Positions 1 through 9,042 of a stretch of DNA of 64,000 bases are shown here, piece after piece. The stretch's first letter is position 1. Each line of letters opens with the position of its first letter. The position numbers were made by a program, and so were the translations under genes. This DNA is from Candidatus Latescibacterota bacterium (lineage in GTDB: Bacteria > JAAXHH01), in assembly GCA_012270975.1 (NCBI GenBank), contig JAAXHH010000074.1, positions 122,081-186,080 on the forward strand, given 5' to 3'. The notes beneath the pieces are model-generated. The model did not search any database. It had not been told where the DNA came from and saw only the letters and a program-made list of their open reading frames with translations.

Positions 1-706
1 GGGTACGACTCGGTCCTACGCCGCCTGGGCCGGCATCGAGCCACCGGGCCCGGACCCGTCCGACCTGACGTTCTACCGGGTCAGGCGCGGCGATACGTTG
101 GGGCGCATCGCCCGCCGCTTCGGGGTGCGAACCGCGGATATCATCGTCGAAAACAACATACGCCGGCCGAATCGGCTGAGGATCGGCCAGGTCCTCACCA
201 TACCGTTGTATGGCGTCTCGAACCAACTGGCGAACCGATCCATACGCTACCGGCTGCCTCGGGACGTTCCACCCCCCGATCCCTCGACCCACCGAGCCAT
301 TACTTACCGCATACGGCGGGGAGACACGCTTGCCAGCATCAGCAGGCGGTACGGCGTGTCCATGGCGAACCTGCAGGACTGGAACAAGCTGCGCAATCCC
401 GGCGACATCATCGCCGGCCGCACGCTGACGATCTATCTCCCACGCGCGTCACAAGACGCTTCGTCCGGCAACGCCTCGACTTCGGGCCGCGAATCCACTG
501 CACGCGACGGAACCACCCGCGGCGAGAGCGGCGTGGCGGCATCGAACTCCATCACCTACACGGTCAGGCCGGGTGACACCCTCTGGGATATCGCCCGGGC
601 CCACAACGTGACCGTGAGCGCGCTTCGAAGGGCCAACGGCCTGAGCCGGCGCGGCGCCATTCATCCCGGAGACCGGCTCCGTATCGACTTGGCTGCTTCC
701 CAGTGA
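1..706 (+). CDS. LysM-repeat cell-wall protein (5' end outside window)
   Basis: The reading frame is open from base 2, so the gene begins before the window; only its C-terminal part is seen. Three LysM modules are visible, each with the typical (R/V)xxGDTLxxIA(R)xxxV core: about bases 71-220, 296-440 and 550-700, separated by Ser/Thr/Arg-rich linkers. LysM modules bind the GlcNAc of peptidoglycan. A C-terminal run of three LysM modules is common in membrane-bound lytic transglycosylases of the MltD type and in some NlpD-like factors; the catalytic domain that would decide is outside. The TTG at 98 falls inside the first LysM module and is not a credible start. Confidence 0.85.
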   Translation, partial: GTTRSYAAWAGIEPPGPDPSDLTFYRVRRGDTLGRIARRFGVRTADIIVENNIRRPNRLRIGQVLTIPLYGVSNQLANRSIRYRLPRDVPPPDPSTHRAITYRIRRGDTLASISRRYGVSMANLQDWNKLRNPGDIIAGRTLTIYLPRASQDASSGNASTSGRESTARDGTTRGESGVAASNSITYTVRPGDTLWDIARAHNVTVSALRRANGLSRRGAIHPGDRLRIDLAASQ

Positions 707-769
707 ACGACGCGACATGGTGACGTGTCCGGAAGGCCGTTCCTTCCCCTTCCGAATTCCAAAAAGTCA

Positions 770-798
770 TTGACATACTTAAACTAACGTGATATTTT
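770..798 (+). promoter_or_regulatory. sigma70-type promoter of sppA
   Basis: TTGACA at 770-775, a 17-base spacer, and TATTTT at 793-798, in a short A+T-rich stretch of otherwise GC-rich DNA. It lies about 80 bases before sppA, and the likely transcript would continue through the HU gene and the tiny basic protein gene. Seen by eye, not tested. Confidence 0.6.
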
Positions 799-876
799 GG
801 GCCCGGGTTATCATACCTGATGAAGCCCATCGTCTGACGGGGTTTTTGTGTTGAAACCGGCTGGCGGAGCATGGTC

Positions 877-1755
877 ATGGCGCGAAAATCGGACTGGATA
901 ATCGGCGGCCTGCTTGGAGGCGGGGTGCTGGTGATCATAGTAGTCATGGTGCTGCTCATCGCCGGTCCCATGCTGAGCAGCGATAGTTCCCTTTCAGGCA
1001 TGGGCGGCGGCCGGGTCGCGCTGGTCGAAGTCCGGGGTCCGATCACCCGGGCCGATGACACGGTCAAGCAGATCATCAAGTACCGCGAGGACGAATCCGT
1101 GCGGGCCATCGTGCTTCGCATCGATAGTCCCGGCGGCGCCGTAGCCCCCACGCAGGAGATCTTCGACGAACTGCGCAAGACCCGGGACGCGGGCAAGATC
1201 ATCGTGGCGTCCATGGGCAGCGTAGCGGCATCGGGCGGATACTACATCGCCTGCGCGGCCGATTCCATCGTGGCCAATCCCGGCACCATAACAGGGAGTA
1301 TCGGCGTGATCACCGTCGCGCCGAGCGCGGAAGATCTGTTTGAGAAGATCGGCATCGACTGGCAGGTCGTCAAAAGCGGTCGGCACAAGGACATAGGTTC
1401 GATGAGCCGGAGCATGACCGACGAGGAACTGGGCATCGTGCAGTCCGTGGTCGACGACGTATATGACCAGTTTGTCGGAGCGGTAGCCAGTTACAGGCCG
1501 CTTTCCCGTGAAGAAGTGGTCGAGCGGGCGGATGGACGGGTATACACAGGAAACCAGGCACTGCCCCTGGGACTCGTGGACCGCCTGGGTACTTACCAGG
1601 ACGCGATCGCCCTGGCGGGCAGGATGGCCGGCCTTCCGGAAAAGCCCAGCGTGATCCGGCAGCGGCCCAAGACGTTTTTCGAGATGCTGATGGAGAACAT
1701 GGAGACGATGACCGGTCTGTATTCTCCGGGCATTGTCGAATACCGGTATCGCTAA
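877..1755 (+). CDS. sppA: signal peptide peptidase SppA, S49 family
   Basis: Membrane-anchored serine protease that degrades cleaved signal peptides. One N-terminal transmembrane segment (about residues 8-30) is followed by an S49 domain. The nucleophile motif AASGGYY is encoded around 1225-1245 (Ser codon 1231) and the general-base lysine in HKDIGS at codon 1387, matching the Ser/Lys dyad of the short, single-domain (Bacillus/archaeal type) SppA. The length of about 292 residues fits this short form, not the duplicated E. coli form. ATG 877 is preferred over ATG 871 because GGAG at 866-869 sits 7 bases before it. The HU gene follows 32 bases later. Confidence 0.9.
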   Translation: MARKSDWIIGGLLGGGVLVIIVVMVLLIAGPMLSSDSSLSGMGGGRVALVEVRGPITRADDTVKQIIKYREDESVRAIVLRIDSPGGAVAPTQEIFDELRKTRDAGKIIVASMGSVAASGGYYIACAADSIVANPGTITGSIGVITVAPSAEDLFEKIGIDWQVVKSGRHKDIGSMSRSMTDEELGIVQSVVDDVYDQFVGAVASYRPLSREEVVERADGRVYTGNQALPLGLVDRLGTYQDAIALAGRMAGLPEKPSVIRQRPKTFFEMLMENMETMTGLYSPGIVEYRYR

Positions 1756-1787
1756 AAGCGGCAACATCTACGATCAAGGAGAATGGT

Positions 1788-2069
1788 ATGACTAAGGCCG
1801 ATATCGTGGCTCGTATCGCACAATCCACCGGGATGACCAAGGTGGATACCGCAGAAGTGCTGAACGCGTTGCTGGATTCGATCTCATCCGCGCTGGGCAG
1901 GGGCGAAAAGATCGAATTGCGCGGATTCGGCATTTTCAAGGTGAAGGAAAGGAAGGCGCGCGTCGCCCGCAATCCCAAGACGGGGACGGGCATCAGGATA
2001 CCCCCGTGCGTCGTGCCCGTTTTCAAACCGTCCGATCACCTTAAGAATCGCGTGCAGAAACAAGACTGA
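1788..2069 (+). CDS. HU/IHF-family DNA-binding protein
   Basis: A 93-residue histone-like nucleoid protein that bends DNA as a dimer. The N-terminal MTKADIVARIA helix, the RGFGIFKV turn and the RNPKTG arm with the following IP (the proline that intercalates in HU/IHF) are all present. It has an AAGGAG ribosome site just upstream of ATG 1788. It may be HU or an IHF-like variant; sequence alone does not separate them. It lies between sppA and the tiny ribosomal-type gene in the same direction. Confidence 0.93.
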   Translation: MTKADIVARIAQSTGMTKVDTAEVLNALLDSISSALGRGEKIELRGFGIFKVKERKARVARNPKTGTGIRIPPCVVPVFKPSDHLKNRVQKQD

Positions 2070-2105
2070 TCAAGAGAAACAAGAGTAATCAAGAAGGAGA
2101 CCGAC

Positions 2106-2195
2106 GTGCCCAGTGGTAAGAAGCGCAAGCGTTCCAAGATCGCTACCCACAAGCGCAAGAAACGCTTGCGGGCCGACAGGCATAAGAAGAAGTAA
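2106..2195 (+). CDS. 29-residue basic protein, AURKAIP1/COX24 (bS22/mS38-like) family
   Basis: GTG start at 2106 with AAGGAG at 2094-2099, six bases upstream, and a TAA stop at 2193. The 29-residue product starts with PSGKKRKR, then KIATHKRKKRLR, and ends RHKKK; about half the residues are Lys or Arg. This matches from memory the small AURKAIP1/COX24-domain proteins of FCB-group bacteria, related to mycobacterial ribosomal protein bS22 and mitochondrial mS38. A role on the small ribosomal subunit is inferred from that family. It lies 36 bases after the HU gene and is probably co-transcribed. It is easily missed because of its size and GTG start. Confidence 0.8.
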   Translation: MPSGKKRKRSKIATHKRKKRLRADRHKKK

Positions 2196-2258
2196 AGGCG
2201 GTAGCGGGTGTCACCGCGTGGTCACACCGCGCACGGTGTTTCGCCTCACCGCGAAGTA

Positions 2259-3959
2259 CTACCTCGCCTCGGAATAGTCCTCACCGATATAGATATCCGT
2301 GAAGATCACGGTCTTTCCGCCGAATCGGTTGGTTTTGAGCCCCCTGAGCCACGGCTTGAAAAGGTTGTTGGTCATGGGGTGAAAGACGAAGGCCGCACCC
2401 GCCTCCTCGACCAAAATGCGTTCGGCCCGGCGAAAGATCGCCGTACGCTCATCGGGGTCGATTTCCTGGTCCGCCGCGTCCAGTAAGGCTTCGAATTCGT
2501 CGTTTTCGAAATCGTGGCGGCTTCGTCCCCGGCTGCCGGGACGCCAGATCATGTCCAGCATGTTCTTTGGATCCCGGTAATCCCCGAAAAAAGGTACCAG
2601 ACCCAGGTCGATGTTCCAGTTGAACATGTAATTGGTGAACACCGGGTAGTCGGCGCTGCGGAAAGTGATGCCGATGCCCAGGTGTTCCTCGAGCATCCCC
2701 TGGATCACCTCCGCGACCATCCGGATGTCCGGCCGGGGCTGCCTGAGCCACATCTCCATCGTCGGAAACCCCCGGCCGCCGGGATACCCGGCCTCGGCCA
2801 GCAGCTTCCGCGCCGCCTCGGGATCGAAATCCTGATAGGCTTTGTAATCGCCGTGGGCGTCGAAGGTTACCGGCAGCATGGAATAAGCGGGGACAGCCGC
2901 TCCGTGCAGGACTACGCGGCAGATCGCCTCCCGGTCGATGGCCCGCGCGATGGCCCGCCGGACCCGGACGTCGTTGAAGGGAGGTTCGCGGGTATCGAAG
3001 AAGATATACCAGGTGCCGTCGGTCGGGTTGGAAACGAGTTCCGAGCTCAATTCGGGATCGCGCCGCACGCGGATCAACTCGTTCGCCTGTACCTCGGCAA
3101 AACCGACCTCGTCGTTTTCGTAGGGCAGCAGGTTCGCCGTCGAGGGATGGCGGAAGACGCGGTGAATCTTCTCCACGTACCCCTTGATGGGTCCGTCGTA
3201 ATAGGGATTGAGTTCGAAGTTCATGTGGCTGCCGTGCTGCCACTCCGTCAGCCTGTAACTCGAATTGGTCACGCAGTTCCCTTCCTCGGTCCACCGGGGT
3301 CCGTGCTTCTCTACCTGCCATTTGGGCACGGGCATGGACGTCGGGACGGAGAGTATCAAACCCAGGTAGGGCGCGGGATGGGTGGTCTCGATGGTCAGCG
3401 TATGATCGTCGATGGCCCTGACGCCCAGCATGGCCGGGTCGGCGTCAGGCGACTGGCTGTACGCCTTCGCACCCACGATGTCGCTGTAGAAAGCGGCGTA
3501 GGGATTGGCCGTCTCGAAGGAAAGGGACCTTCGGAAGGTGTAGACGAAGTCGTGGGCCGTGACGGGCCTGCCGTCGCTCCACCGCCCCGTCTTTCGCAGG
3601 TGGAATATCCAGGTTTTGCCGTCGGGGGAGATCTCCCAGCGATCGGCCGCGGCCGGGATGAGATCGCCGTTTTCGTCCTTGGCTACCAGGGTCTCGAAGA
3701 GGAACTCGTTCCACTGTCCCACGTAGAGGTTGACGCTGACGTCCAGGCTGCGGGGCTCGTCCCGCATGAAACGGTAGGTCTGGAATTCCAGGGGCGCCGC
3801 GTCCGGCGGCATCGGCTTGCCGATGGAATTGAAGACAGCGGGGGTGTTCTGCGAAATCGCCGGGCCTGCGCCGGTGAGCAGCACGCATGCCCATCCCAGC
3901 GTGATGATACCCAAAACCGCGCACATACCGGATGTAGTCCGCCGTTTCGCCTTCTTCAT
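2259..3959 (-). CDS. extracellular solute-binding protein, family 5 (peptide/OppA type)
   Basis: A 566-residue periplasmic binding protein for an ABC importer. A Sec signal peptide (MKKAKRR, hydrophobic core, then ending near AISQ) precedes an SBP_bac_5 domain with typical segments such as WEISPDGKTWIFHLR, TAHDFVYTFRR and RRAIARAIDRE. ATG 3959 is chosen because it overlaps the stop of the upstream gene as ATGA, giving translational coupling; the longer reading frame to 3995 would lack a signal peptide. No permease or ATPase genes follow, so this is an orphan binding protein. Coupling to the kinase/PdxA2 gene suggests that its ligand feeds that pathway, which would be unusual for a family known mostly for peptides, nickel and opines. 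Confidence 0.88.
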   Translation of the reverse strand: MKKAKRRTTSGMCAVLGIITLGWACVLLTGAGPAISQNTPAVFNSIGKPMPPDAAPLEFQTYRFMRDEPRSLDVSVNLYVGQWNEFLFETLVAKDENGDLIPAAADRWEISPDGKTWIFHLRKTGRWSDGRPVTAHDFVYTFRRSLSFETANPYAAFYSDIVGAKAYSQSPDADPAMLGVRAIDDHTLTIETTHPAPYLGLILSVPTSMPVPKWQVEKHGPRWTEEGNCVTNSSYRLTEWQHGSHMNFELNPYYDGPIKGYVEKIHRVFRHPSTANLLPYENDEVGFAEVQANELIRVRRDPELSSELVSNPTDGTWYIFFDTREPPFNDVRVRRAIARAIDREAICRVVLHGAAVPAYSMLPVTFDAHGDYKAYQDFDPEAARKLLAEAGYPGGRGFPTMEMWLRQPRPDIRMVAEVIQGMLEEHLGIGITFRSADYPVFTNYMFNWNIDLGLVPFFGDYRDPKNMLDMIWRPGSRGRSRHDFENDEFEALLDAADQEIDPDERTAIFRRAERILVEEAGAAFVFHPMTNNLFKPWLRGLKTNRFGGKTVIFTDIYIGEDYSEAR

Positions 3960-6541
3960 GTCGCGTCTTTCTCCGGATCGGATCCGACGGACCACCGGTC
4001 GCCAACCAGTTGCACGGCCATCCGCAGCGCCTCGCCCAGGTTGCCTTCGTCGGCAATGCCCCTGCCCGCGATATCGAAGGCCGTGCCGTGATCCACGGAG
4101 GTTCGGATGATCGGCAGGCCGAGGGTTACGTTCACGGTGCGGTCGAAGGCGATGGCCTTGACCGGGATATGTCCCTGGTCGTGATACATGCCGATGATCC
4201 CGTCGAAGTCACCCTTCCGGGCCCGCATGAACACGGTGTCCGGCGGGAGCGGACCGACGATGCGCCAACTCTCGGCACTGGCATTCTTGCGCGCTTTTTC
4301 CAGGGCGGGCGCGATGATCCGGATTTCCTCGTCCCCGAAGAGTCCCCCTTCGCCTGCATGGGGGTTCAGTCCGCATACGGCGATCCGGGGCGCCGCCACA
4401 CCCATGCCGACCAGTGCCCGTCCGACCAGGTCCAGGGTGACGAGGATCTCCTCCTCGGACAGGCGGTCGATAGCGTCTCGCAGGGACACGTGGGTCGTCG
4501 CGTGGGATACCAGGATCCCGTCGAAGGCCAGCGCAAGCCGAAAACGCTTCGTCCCCGTTATCTCGGCCAGCAATTCGGTGTGGCCGGCGTAGGCGTACCC
4601 TGCAAGGCCCATGGCCGCCTTGTTCATCGGCGCGGTGACCAGGGCGGCGATGTCGCCTGCCATCGCCAGGCGGGCGGCCAGCTTCACGGATTCCACGGCA
4701 AGCCGCCCGGCCTCGGCCTGCTCCTGCCCTGGTTTTAATACGGCGGTTTCCACGTCGGCGGCGTTCAGGACGTCCACCGTGCCGTGGCGGTACAGGCCGT
4801 CCCCAGGATGGCCGGCCACCCGAACATCCTGGGGCGGAGCTGTCGTCCCGCCCTCACGCCCGCCCAGGGAATCGCCCTGGGCCAACGGGGCCAGTGAAAG
4901 AGCCTGGCGAAGGACCTCGTCATTTCCGATGACCAGCGGGCGGCAAAGTTCATATACCCAGGCCTGCGACAGGATCTTGACGATGATCTCCGGCCCCACG
5001 CCGTTCGGATCGCCCAGCGTAATGCCGATGACCGGGCGCTCATCCTCACCACTGCCTTTACGGTTGCCAGGCGCTCGTTTGCTATCAGGTCCGGAGGTGC
5101 CAACCGAGGTGTCACCGGCCTCGGTGCCACCGGCGCTCGGAGTGTAACCAGCCATGGCGTCACCGGCCGGGGTGTCACCAGTGTGCGAGGAGAGGCGTTC
5201 CACGGCCTTCGTAAGGGTGTGTTCGCCGCCGAAGGATCCGGGCTTGACGACCACGCCCATACCATCCTGGGAACCGCCCGCGACAACGGCAAGGGCCACG
5301 CCCGGTTCGATTCCGTCGAGAATCCACGCGCCGTCGCCATCGAGTTCGTGAAAGACGCTTCCGGCGGTCTCGCCGCCCGTAAGTACAATGCCCCCCGGGT
5401 CCACTGCCGAGAACAGGCGGCGGGCGACTTTGCCCAGATTCTCGATGACCACCGACGCGGGATCGCGGCTGCCGGCCACTTCCGACAGTCGCTCGAACCA
5501 CGCCTGAAGCTGCGAACGGTCGGGCCGATTCGGAGTCACGACCGCATTCCTGTCACTCGCCAGGACCTCCACGACGTTTGTGGTCAGTCGATCCACTTCG
5601 CCCAAGCGCTTCCGCTCATCCACGATCAACAGGGGGTCGAAGGGGCAAGTGGCTGCCGACTTCCGATTCTTGATTTCCTCGACCTGTCGAACCGTTGTGT
5701 CGTGCAGACTGCAGGCGAAGACGAGGACGGGGCCACTCTTCCGTGGCGGCGAGGGCGCAACGGCCCGCGGATTCCGGGACGAGGCCCGCGGATTCCACGT
5801 GAGCGCCAATCTTCCCGCGAGGGCGCCGGCCATTCCACCTGAGCCGCAGAGCAGCGTCGACGCCGTCCCTGGCACGGAAGACCGCCTCTCGGCGAGCGCT
5901 TCGCGGTCTTTGAGGACCGCTTCCAGCAATCCATTCCACCCCGTAGGATCGGCCATGTCCACCACGATCCTGGTTCCCGGTGCAGCCTGGATCCCGTTGA
6001 GGACCCCGCTGATGGCTGCCGAACCGCCATGGACCGTCTTCAAGTCTATGTGGGCTCTCTTCCTGCCGCAGCCATTGTCCAGCAGATCCGGGATGAAGGC
6101 ATGCTGCGGCGGTATGTCCGGACCCGCCATGTCCCGGCCCCGGACCGGTACGCCGTGAAGCAGTTGATAGCCACCCACGGTCGTCCGTCCCATTTCAGGG
6201 AAGGCCGGGGCGCATACGGTCAGGCCGAAGTCCATCATGTCGCTGACGAGGTCGATTTCGAAGCCTACGTGCCCCCTGAGTGTCGAGTCGATCTTCTTGT
6301 AAATCAACCGTCCGGATCGGGACTTTATCGCCTCGCAGGCACCCCTCACACGATCGGCGGCTTCCGCCTCACCGCAGGAACGGGTGTTCGTGTTCAGCAC
6401 GACCAGGTCCGCCGAATCGAATCGATCCAGCCGGCCCGGATCGGACACCACGGCTACGGCGAAATCCCGCTTCGCGAAGGGAATGGCCGCGTCGTGAGCA
6501 CCGGCGAGGTCGTCGGCGAGCATATACAGGGGCGTGTTCAT
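3956..6541 (-). CDS. fused four-carbon acid sugar kinase (DUF1537, DtnK/OtnK) and PdxA2-type dehydrogenase
   Basis: An 861-residue two-enzyme fusion. Residues 1 to about 445 are a DUF1537 acid-sugar kinase: ADDLAGA at 9-15, the KKIDSTLRGH motif, and a C-terminal GGETAG nucleotide site. A Thr/Ala/Gly-rich linker of about 50 residues follows. From about residue 500 there is a PdxA-family NAD-dependent dehydrogenase with GDPNGVGPE, the metal-binding HTE of PdxA, NPHAGE and GMYHDQGH. In the characterised pathway the kinase phosphorylates D-threonate or D-erythronate at O4; the PdxA2 dehydrogenase then oxidises and decarboxylates it to dihydroxyacetone phosphate. This makes acid-sugar catabolism more likely than vitamin B6 synthesis. 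The start lies 12 bases after the threonine-synthase-like gene and has no clear ribosome site. Confidence 0.9.
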   Translation of the reverse strand: MNTPLYMLADDLAGAHDAAIPFAKRDFAVAVVSDPGRLDRFDSADLVVLNTNTRSCGEAEAADRVRGACEAIKSRSGRLIYKKIDSTLRGHVGFEIDLVSDMMDFGLTVCAPAFPEMGRTTVGGYQLLHGVPVRGRDMAGPDIPPQHAFIPDLLDNGCGRKRAHIDLKTVHGGSAAISGVLNGIQAAPGTRIVVDMADPTGWNGLLEAVLKDREALAERRSSVPGTASTLLCGSGGMAGALAGRLALTWNPRASSRNPRAVAPSPPRKSGPVLVFACSLHDTTVRQVEEIKNRKSAATCPFDPLLIVDERKRLGEVDRLTTNVVEVLASDRNAVVTPNRPDRSQLQAWFERLSEVAGSRDPASVVIENLGKVARRLFSAVDPGGIVLTGGETAGSVFHELDGDGAWILDGIEPGVALAVVAGGSQDGMGVVVKPGSFGGEHTLTKAVERLSSHTGDTPAGDAMAGYTPSAGGTEAGDTSVGTSGPDSKRAPGNRKGSGEDERPVIGITLGDPNGVGPEIIVKILSQAWVYELCRPLVIGNDEVLRQALSLAPLAQGDSLGGREGGTTAPPQDVRVAGHPGDGLYRHGTVDVLNAADVETAVLKPGQEQAEAGRLAVESVKLAARLAMAGDIAALVTAPMNKAAMGLAGYAYAGHTELLAEITGTKRFRLALAFDGILVSHATTHVSLRDAIDRLSEEEILVTLDLVGRALVGMGVAAPRIAVCGLNPHAGEGGLFGDEEIRIIAPALEKARKNASAESWRIVGPLPPDTVFMRARKGDFDGIIGMYHDQGHIPVKAIAFDRTVNVTLGLPIIRTSVDHGTAFDIAGRGIADEGNLGEALRMAVQLVGDRWSVGSDPEKDAT

Positions 6542-6553
6542 ACGAGATATGTT

Positions 6554-7813
6554 TTAGGGACGCGCTTTATCTAAACCCACCCGCGCCTTGATCTCTTCCC
6601 AGGAGGGCTCGACGGGCGCGTCGAGATCTGCGAGTTCAGCTATGACTTCCGGCCACTTGGCGCCCGATCCGGTGACCAGGCACACGACCGTTTCATCGGA
6701 GGCAAGCAGACCCGCCCGGGCCGCCTTGATCGCCCCGGCAACGGATGCCGCCGAGGAAGGTTCGACCAGGTAGCCGCTCCGCGCGAGCAGCCGAACCGCC
6801 TCGATGATCTCGTCCTCGGTGACGTCGGTCGCGTCACCGCCGGAGTCGTATATGGCCCGCAAGGCCGATGGTCCCCCTGTGTCGTCGCGAATGGACAGGG
6901 CGATGGAACTCGGATCGGGGTGGACGATCACGTCGCTGCGTCCCTGCCGGAACGACTGTACGTAGGGGTTGCATCCCGCCGGCTGCACGCCGTGCATGAC
7001 TGGATTCCGATCTACTATATTCAGCGCGTGCATCTCGTCGAATCCCTTCCACGGACCGAACAGCGCGTCTCCCGCGGCGATGGGACAGAACATCCGATCG
7101 GGGACGCGGCCACCGAGTTGCACGTAGATTTCGAATGCGATGGTCTTGTATCCCTCGACCCCGAAGGGCGTGCCCGTGGGCATGGGCGTCATGGTCGTCG
7201 AAGGATAATAGCCGTGGTCCCGGATCAACGTGTCCAGGTACTGAAAGCGGTCTTCCAGAACGAAGGCGTGACCACCGTACAGTGCGATCATGTCCCGCTG
7301 GAGCATGGAGGATTCGGGATGGCAGAGAATGATGCAGGAGTCCATCCCAGCGGCGGCGCAGTAGGCCGCGGCCGAAGCGCCGTGATTGCCCGTGGTACTG
7401 GCCGTTACCCGGGTGTAACCGAAGGATCGCGCCATGGAGATCGAGGACGCGTGGAACCGGTCCTTGAAGGCCCAGGTGGGATTGGTCGTCTCGTTCTTGA
7501 TATACAGGTTCGACAAACCGGCAGCTTCGCACGCTGCACGGGGCCGAACGAGGGCGGTGTTCCCCTCGCCCAGGGAGATCTGCGCCGCCGGATCCCGCAA
7601 CGGCAGAAGGGCGTCGAATCGCCAGATTCCGTGACCCGCGCGATCCCAATCCTCCACGTTCAGATCGGACGCGATGGCCTTGTAGTCGTATGCTACCGTC
7701 AACGCGGCCGCACCGCCGCCTTCTTCGTCCATGCAGGCTGGACAGCCGAAGAACATGGGTTCCAGGGGATACTGGGCATTGCAGCGGGTACAGGCGAGGC
7801 CGAGAACGGACAT
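6554..7813 (-). CDS. threonine-synthase-like PLP enzyme with N-terminal zinc ribbon
   Basis: A 419-residue fold-type II PLP enzyme. An N-terminal zinc ribbon (Cys8, Cys11, Cys24, Cys27) precedes the catalytic domain; the PLP lysine is Lys117 in WAFKDR, followed by the TTGNHGASAAAY phosphate-side loop and a C-terminal GSGAKWP. The zinc-ribbon threonine synthase family makes threonine from O-phosphohomoserine. Its place as first gene of an operon with a threonate-type kinase/dehydrogenase and a binding protein suggests a catabolic or otherwise specialised paralogue, but that is inference; it could still be the housekeeping ThrC. A promoter lies about 95 bases upstream. Confidence 0.85.
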   Translation of the reverse strand: MSVLGLACTRCNAQYPLEPMFFGCPACMDEEGGGAAALTVAYDYKAIASDLNVEDWDRAGHGIWRFDALLPLRDPAAQISLGEGNTALVRPRAACEAAGLSNLYIKNETTNPTWAFKDRFHASSISMARSFGYTRVTASTTGNHGASAAAYCAAAGMDSCIILCHPESSMLQRDMIALYGGHAFVLEDRFQYLDTLIRDHGYYPSTTMTPMPTGTPFGVEGYKTIAFEIYVQLGGRVPDRMFCPIAAGDALFGPWKGFDEMHALNIVDRNPVMHGVQPAGCNPYVQSFRQGRSDVIVHPDPSSIALSIRDDTGGPSALRAIYDSGGDATDVTEDEIIEAVRLLARSGYLVEPSSAASVAGAIKAARAGLLASDETVVCLVTGSGAKWPEVIAELADLDAPVEPSWEEIKARVGLDKARP

Positions 7814-7906
7814 GGTTTTCTTTCGGGAAAGAACCGGCGTATACCGGCTTTTTCAACAGTGGAAGGAGATGGAAATTCCTGCGCGGCTGCAGGATCGCTA
7901 CGCGAA

Positions 7907-7935
7907 AATATACCCGCAGCGCCTTTGGGTGTAAA
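7907..7935 (-). promoter_or_regulatory. promoter of the threonine-synthase/kinase-PdxA2/binding-protein operon
   Basis: On the minus strand: TTTACA (7930-7935), a 17-base spacer, TATATT (7907-7912). The expected start is near 7900, leaving a leader of about 85 bases before ATG 7813. Pattern only. Confidence 0.55.
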
Positions 7936-8014
7936 GGACTACGCAGTGCACCCTAACAGTCCATGCCGACGCTTGCGCCGCTGGCCGTTTCGATTCGGAA
8001 TCGACCCGTTATCC

Positions 8015-8044
8015 TTGACACCGGTGACGATGCGGGGCTATGAT
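8015..8044 (+). promoter_or_regulatory. promoter of the DapA-family gene
   Basis: TTGACA at 8015-8020, an 18-base spacer, and TATGAT at 8039-8044. The expected start is about 50 bases before ATG 8101. With the minus-strand promoter at 7907-7935 it makes the 287-base gap a divergent promoter region. Confidence 0.55.
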
Positions 8045-8100
8045 CCCGCGACCGCGTGCCCGCCATCGTGCCATGCTTAGAAACTACAGGAAGCGTCGCC

Positions 8101-9039
8101 ATGCCAACTCAAGCACTGCCCCACGGCCTCTGGCCGGTGATGCTCAACGCCTTTCACGAGGACGGGACCATCGACTGGCACGGTGTGGACGCCCTGACCG
8201 ACTTTTACGTGGAGAGGGGATCGGCGGGACTCTTCGCCTGCTGTGGTTCCAGCGAGATGTTTCACCTGGATGACGTGGAACGCCTGGCCGTAGTGCAACG
8301 CGTCATAAGCCGGGCCGGCGGCAACGTACCCGTAGTCGCCACCGGCACCTTCGGCGGTCCCATAGAGGATCAGGCCAGGGTTGTCAAGCACATGGCCGAT
8401 ATGGGTGTGGACGCGGTGGTCGTCATCGTCTGCCTGCTGGCGGATAGAAACGAGGATGAAGAGGTATTGAAGCGGAACATGGAACGACTGCTTGAACTCA
8501 CTGACCCCATTCCAATGGGCCTCTACGAATGCCCCACGCCGTATCACCGGAAACTGTCGCCCGAACTGTTCGCGCATCTCGGCGCCACCGGCAGGTACCT
8601 CTATCACAAGGACACCGTCTGTGACATCGATCTGCTCCGCCTGAAGATCGACGCCGTGCGCAACACCCCGTTGGGCGTCTACAACGCGCATTTCGAGACG
8701 GGTCTCGAGGGGCTTCGGTACGGGGCCGCCGGGATTTCTCCCGTTGCCGGCAATGTGTTTCCGGAGCTGTTTTCCTGGCTATGTGCCGAGTATGACGAAC
8801 AGCCGGAAACAGCGGAGGAAGTGCAACGGATGATGACGTCCCTGGCACCGGTCGTCAACAATAAGTACCTCGTTACCTGCAAACGGTACCTTCAACGGAT
8901 CGGGCTGCCCATCACGACGCGCTGCCGTTCAACAGACGCCCGTCTAACGGCCTTCGACGAGGGGCTGATCGATGGACTGCAAAAGTCGGTCGAACGTTTC
9001 GCAGAAGCCCTGGGAATCAACCGGACCGTACCGGCCTGA
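8101..9039 (+). CDS. dihydrodipicolinate synthase (DapA)/N-acetylneuraminate lyase family aldolase
   Basis: A 312-residue class I aldolase TIM barrel. The Schiff-base lysine is Lys170 (YHKD) and the catalytic tyrosine Tyr142 (GLYECP), 28 residues apart as in E. coli DapA (Tyr133/Lys161). The usual DapA segment GGTTGE is replaced by CCGSSE, so a sugar-acid or keto-acid aldolase or dehydratase role is at least as likely as lysine biosynthesis. ATG 8101 is chosen over ATG 8056 because AGGAAG lies seven bases upstream. The gene is monocistronic, with a sulfatase converging on it 3 bases downstream. Confidence 0.88.
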   Translation: MPTQALPHGLWPVMLNAFHEDGTIDWHGVDALTDFYVERGSAGLFACCGSSEMFHLDDVERLAVVQRVISRAGGNVPVVATGTFGGPIEDQARVVKHMADMGVDAVVVIVCLLADRNEDEEVLKRNMERLLELTDPIPMGLYECPTPYHRKLSPELFAHLGATGRYLYHKDTVCDIDLLRLKIDAVRNTPLGVYNAHFETGLEGLRYGAAGISPVAGNVFPELFSWLCAEYDEQPETAEEVQRMMTSLAPVVNNKYLVTCKRYLQRIGLPITTRCRSTDARLTAFDEGLIDGLQKSVERFAEALGINRTVPA

Positions 9040-9042
9040 TCA

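Noticed and set aside
2514..4091. A 525-codon plus-strand frame opposite the solute-binding protein
   Set aside because: Antisense to a gene with signal peptide and family motifs; no domain in the translation.
3956..6541. PdxA part as pyridoxine biosynthesis enzyme
   Set aside because: Fusion to a DUF1537 kinase points to acid-sugar catabolism (PdxA2), and no other pdx gene is present.
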